From positions 59,506,268-59,570,267 of the forward strand of contig CM043944.1 of NCBI GenBank assembly GCA_014529385.2: a stretch of 64,000 nucleotides of DNA. The letters are read 5' to 3'. Under the pieces are notes generated by a model. That model worked only from the letters and a program-made list of their open reading frames with translations. It had not been told where the DNA came from and did no database searches. Positions 63,217 to 64,000 of the stretch are shown here, one piece after another. The DNA is from Adiantum capillus-veneris. Taxonomy: Eukaryota > Streptophyta > Polypodiopsida > Polypodiales > Pteridaceae. How positions within the stretch are numbered: position 1 is the first letter of the stretch; every line of letters starts with the position of its first letter. The position numbers and the translations under genes were made by a program.

Positions 63217-64000
63217 GGCTACCCAAGTTACAATGCTTTGAGAACCCCTTTGAACACATGTGGAAGAACCCAAGACTTCTTGCTGACTCGATTCCCAGAA
63301 ACTTCAATGGAGCTCAACTTTAGATAAGGACAAACACATGCACATCAAATGAGTTTTCATAGTTAATCATCGGAATTACAACAGGCAAAGGACATTCCAG
63401 GATCTCTCTTAATCTTCTTGGCCCGAACATAAAGACTATGCGCTGCTGGAAAAAAATCTTCCTGGACACACTGAGTTAAATGAAAAGGAGTGAATTGAGG
63501 TCCATTTTGATCATCCATTAAAGCCAACCATATAGCTTCCAAGAAGGCACACCTGACTTATACTCTGATTTTGCCAGAATTTCAGCAGTCTTACAGCATA
63601 AAAGGCTCAAAAGACCAAAAAACCAGCCATCATAACTTGGAAAAATTTTGGCAGAGTTTCCCCAGAAATAGAGCAGTATGAACCCAAAATATAGACTGTA
63701 TATGTATGCATAAACTGTCAACAATAGAACCCGAGCATCAAGTAGGACTCACTAGTACATAGCCTATGGCGAGGTCACAAAAAGGGTGCTCCAGCTACCT
63801 GTATCACCGAAAGGACCTCCACATTTGAGAATCCCCCAGCTCAATAAAACCTCACACTATCGACCCTCACACGAAGGCTAATGCAAATCGCGTATAGTCA
63901 AGTCTCAGAAATGACTATCTTCCAGACCAAGTCTTAGAAATGGCTGGGACTGCCAAATAAAACCAAGTATGGCTCCACAAGGGCGTACAATTGGCAATTT
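63217..64000 (-). other. Leader of B', running off window
   Basis: Matches B's leader (16008 to about 16780) in order, including the small frame with MDDQNGPQFTPFHLTQ near 63520. A deletion near 63465 shifts that frame relative to B. Confidence 0.75.

Larger units (their letters stand above)
60532..64000 (-). mobile_element. Non-autonomous relative of family B (B'), 5' end off window
   Basis: - strand. 3' LTR at 60532-61675, polypurine tract, then only about 1.5 kb of coding sequence (gag plus extension) and a leader matching B's leader to the window edge. There is no protease, RT, RNase H or integrase between gag and LTR. The primer site and 5' LTR should lie just right of 64000. LTR and leader similarity to element B indicates mobilisation by B-type proteins (inference). 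Confidence 0.85.

Overview
This 64 kb window is repeat-dominated nuclear DNA of a eukaryote, almost certainly a land plant. It holds plant-type Ty3/gypsy elements (one chromovirus-like family and several Tat-like families), a Ty1/copia element, a CACTA (En/Spm) transposon and long CT/GA/CA microsatellites. A non-seed plant such as a fern is my guess from overall style only (low confidence). I see no bacterial gene organisation, rRNA, intact tRNA or intact housekeeping gene.

Layout. 1-4159: remnant of a chromovirus-like gypsy element (family A, + strand). 4160-9636: a second gypsy element (family E, + strand) whose 5' LTR sits in A's integrase C-terminus; it keeps LTR, tRNA-Asp-type primer site, gag with four zinc knuckles and protease, then is cut. 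9637-17828: a decayed Tat-like element with two RNase H domains (family B, - strand). 17829-19519 and 28839-30224: a second copy of A (- strand), split by 19520-28838, a nearly complete Tat-like element (family C, - strand) with 1.6 kb LTRs.

30760-58266 holds the scattered exons of one ancestral gene (called X here). It has a DDE-transposase-like core recognisable by DFVENY, WSNG and SGHGKG motifs. A young Ty1/copia element (31430-36662, 322-bp LTRs, uninterrupted 1449-codon polyprotein) sits in one exon. X's large intron (36782-56244) contains a tandem repeat, into which a CACTA element (37475-56074) inserted. Inside the CACTA 3' subterminal region sits a non-autonomous LTR element (family D, 46528-55932) with three LTRs in tandem. 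The window therefore shows up to three levels of nesting.

58330-59160 is a second tandem-repeat field. 59434-60272 (- strand) is a broken NIF/FCP1-like (HAD) phosphatase gene. 60532-64000 is a non-autonomous relative of B (B', - strand) that encodes only Gag plus an acidic extension and runs off the right edge.

How they work together. B, B', C and D share related Gag proteins and similar primer-binding sites ending in GAGGA. The pol-less elements D and B' are therefore plausibly mobilised by autonomous relatives of B and C. D and B' independently show the same plan: Gag, one in-frame UGA, then a long acidic-to-hydrophobic extension with no protease, RT or integrase. These two elements and gene X are the least ordinary contents of the window.
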